A stretch of 6,259 nt of DNA from Alphaproteobacteria bacterium. Lineage in GTDB: Bacteria > Pseudomonadota > Alphaproteobacteria > Micropepsales > Micropepsaceae. Positions 5,696-6,259 of the stretch are shown here, one piece after another. The position numbers and the translations under genes were made by a program. The first letter of the stretch is position 1, and every line of letters starts with the position of its first letter. The notes under the pieces were generated by a model. That model was not told the DNA's origin. It did not search any database and was given only the letters and a program-made list of their open reading frames with translations. Location: NCBI GenBank assembly GCA_026400305.1, contig JAPLPI010000177.1, forward strand, positions 1 to 6,259, read 5' to 3'.

Positions 5696-6259
5696 TCACA
5701 TTCTTTCGGGAACTTCGATGCCCAAAAGGCCCAGAATCCGGGTCAAAACCGCCAAGACCAGGGCGCACAGGCCCAGCCGGGCGGCCCTGAGGCCGGCATC
5801 GGTTTCCGACAGGATGTGGTGCTCGCCATAGAAGCGGCTGAAGTTCTGCGCCAGCTCGAAGGCATATTCGCACAGCATGTTGGGCGCGCGCTTGTCCTCT
5901 GCCGACGCCAACGTGTCGCCCAGCGACAAAAGCTGCAGCACCAGCTTGCGCTCTTCCGGCGAATGAATGGCGGGCATGCCGACAGCCATGCCCTGCTCGC
6001 GCGCCTTGCGCAGGATCGACTGGATGCGCACCGCGGCATATTGCAGGTACGGCCCGGTCTTGCCCTCGAACTTCGAAAACCGCTCCAGGTCTAAAATGTA
6101 ATCGGTGGTGCGATGATTCGAAAGGTCGGCGAACTTGATGGTGGCGATGCCCACCTTGCGCGCGATCTCGGCCCGCTCCTCGGCGCTGAAGTCGGCAGCA
6201 ATGCCATGCTCGGCCAAGCGCTTCTCGGCTTGCTCCGTGGCCATGCCGATCAGGTCATA
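5696..6259 (-). CDS. argS: Arginyl-tRNA synthetase, C-terminal part (5' end outside window)
   Basis: This class I aminoacyl-tRNA synthetase charges tRNA-Arg with arginine in the cytoplasm. The window holds its last 187 residues; about two thirds of a normal 560-600-residue enzyme, including the HIGH region, lies beyond the edge. The family hallmark FEGKTGPYLQYAAVRIQSIL (about 64-83 of the fragment) is clear. It is followed by the helical DALR-type anticodon-binding domain, with FELAQNFSRFYGEHHIL (about 134-150) and the terminal RLGLCALVLAVLTRILGLLGIEVPERM pattern that ends most ArgS proteins. The reading frame is intact to the edge, so this is a window truncation and not a pseudogene. It reads in the same direction as the gcv operon but is separated from it by the promoter and riboswitch leader. 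Confidence 0.95.
   Translation of the reverse strand, partial: YDLIGMATEQAEKRLAEHGIAADFSAEERAEIARKVGIATIKFADLSNHRTTDYILDLERFSKFEGKTGPYLQYAAVRIQSILRKAREQGMAVGMPAIHSPEERKLVLQLLSLGDTLASAEDKRAPNMLCEYAFELAQNFSRFYGEHHILSETDAGLRAARLGLCALVLAVLTRILGLLGIEVPERM

Noticed and set aside
5403..5873. 156-codon minus-strand frame running through the leader and argS end
   Set aside because: It reads argS out of frame and crosses the promoter and both aptamers; no family features.

Overview
This window is a GC-rich stretch of bacterial chromosome. It is most likely from an alphaproteobacterium: the split glycine decarboxylase with a long GcvPB C-terminal tail ending in an APHLAPRRRLDETAAARKPVLRW-type segment, the gcvT-gcvH-gcvPA-gcvPB order, and the small secreted pentapeptide-type protein all fit that class. 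I cannot assign a genus from the sequence alone. Nearly everything reads on the minus strand.

From right to left (the direction of transcription): the window opens inside argS, of which only the C-terminal 187 residues are present (6259-5696). After it comes a 385-base non-coding leader (5695-5311). The leader holds a strong sigma70-type promoter (-35 TTGACT at 5668-5663, 16-base spacer, -10 TATGAT at 5646-5641), two consecutive glycine riboswitch aptamers (about 5580-5359) and a terminator-like hairpin (5356-5329). This leader precedes a tight operon of gcvT (T protein, aminomethyltransferase), gcvH (H protein, lipoyl carrier), gcvPA and gcvPB (the two subunits of the P protein, a PLP-dependent decarboxylase). 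The junctions are 9 bases, a TGATG overlap, a second TGATG overlap, and finally a zero-gap TAGATG into a small two-helix membrane protein with a bacterial PH domain (896-456).

Together, the gcv genes encode three of the four parts of the glycine cleavage system. P decarboxylates glycine onto the lipoyl arm of H, and T releases ammonia and passes the one-carbon unit to tetrahydrofolate. The fourth part, the L protein (dihydrolipoamide dehydrogenase), is not here and must be supplied from elsewhere. The riboswitch would match expression to the intracellular glycine level, most likely as an ON switch.

At the left end, a plus-strand gene (170-403) converges on the operon. It encodes a small exported cysteine-containing protein with two pentapeptide-like repeats, of unknown function. 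I see no mobile element, CRISPR array, tRNA or rRNA. Most of the window is ordinary. The less usual points are the PH-domain gene welded to the glycine operon, the repetitive P3 stem of aptamer 1, the candidate expression platform and the small secreted CxxC protein.
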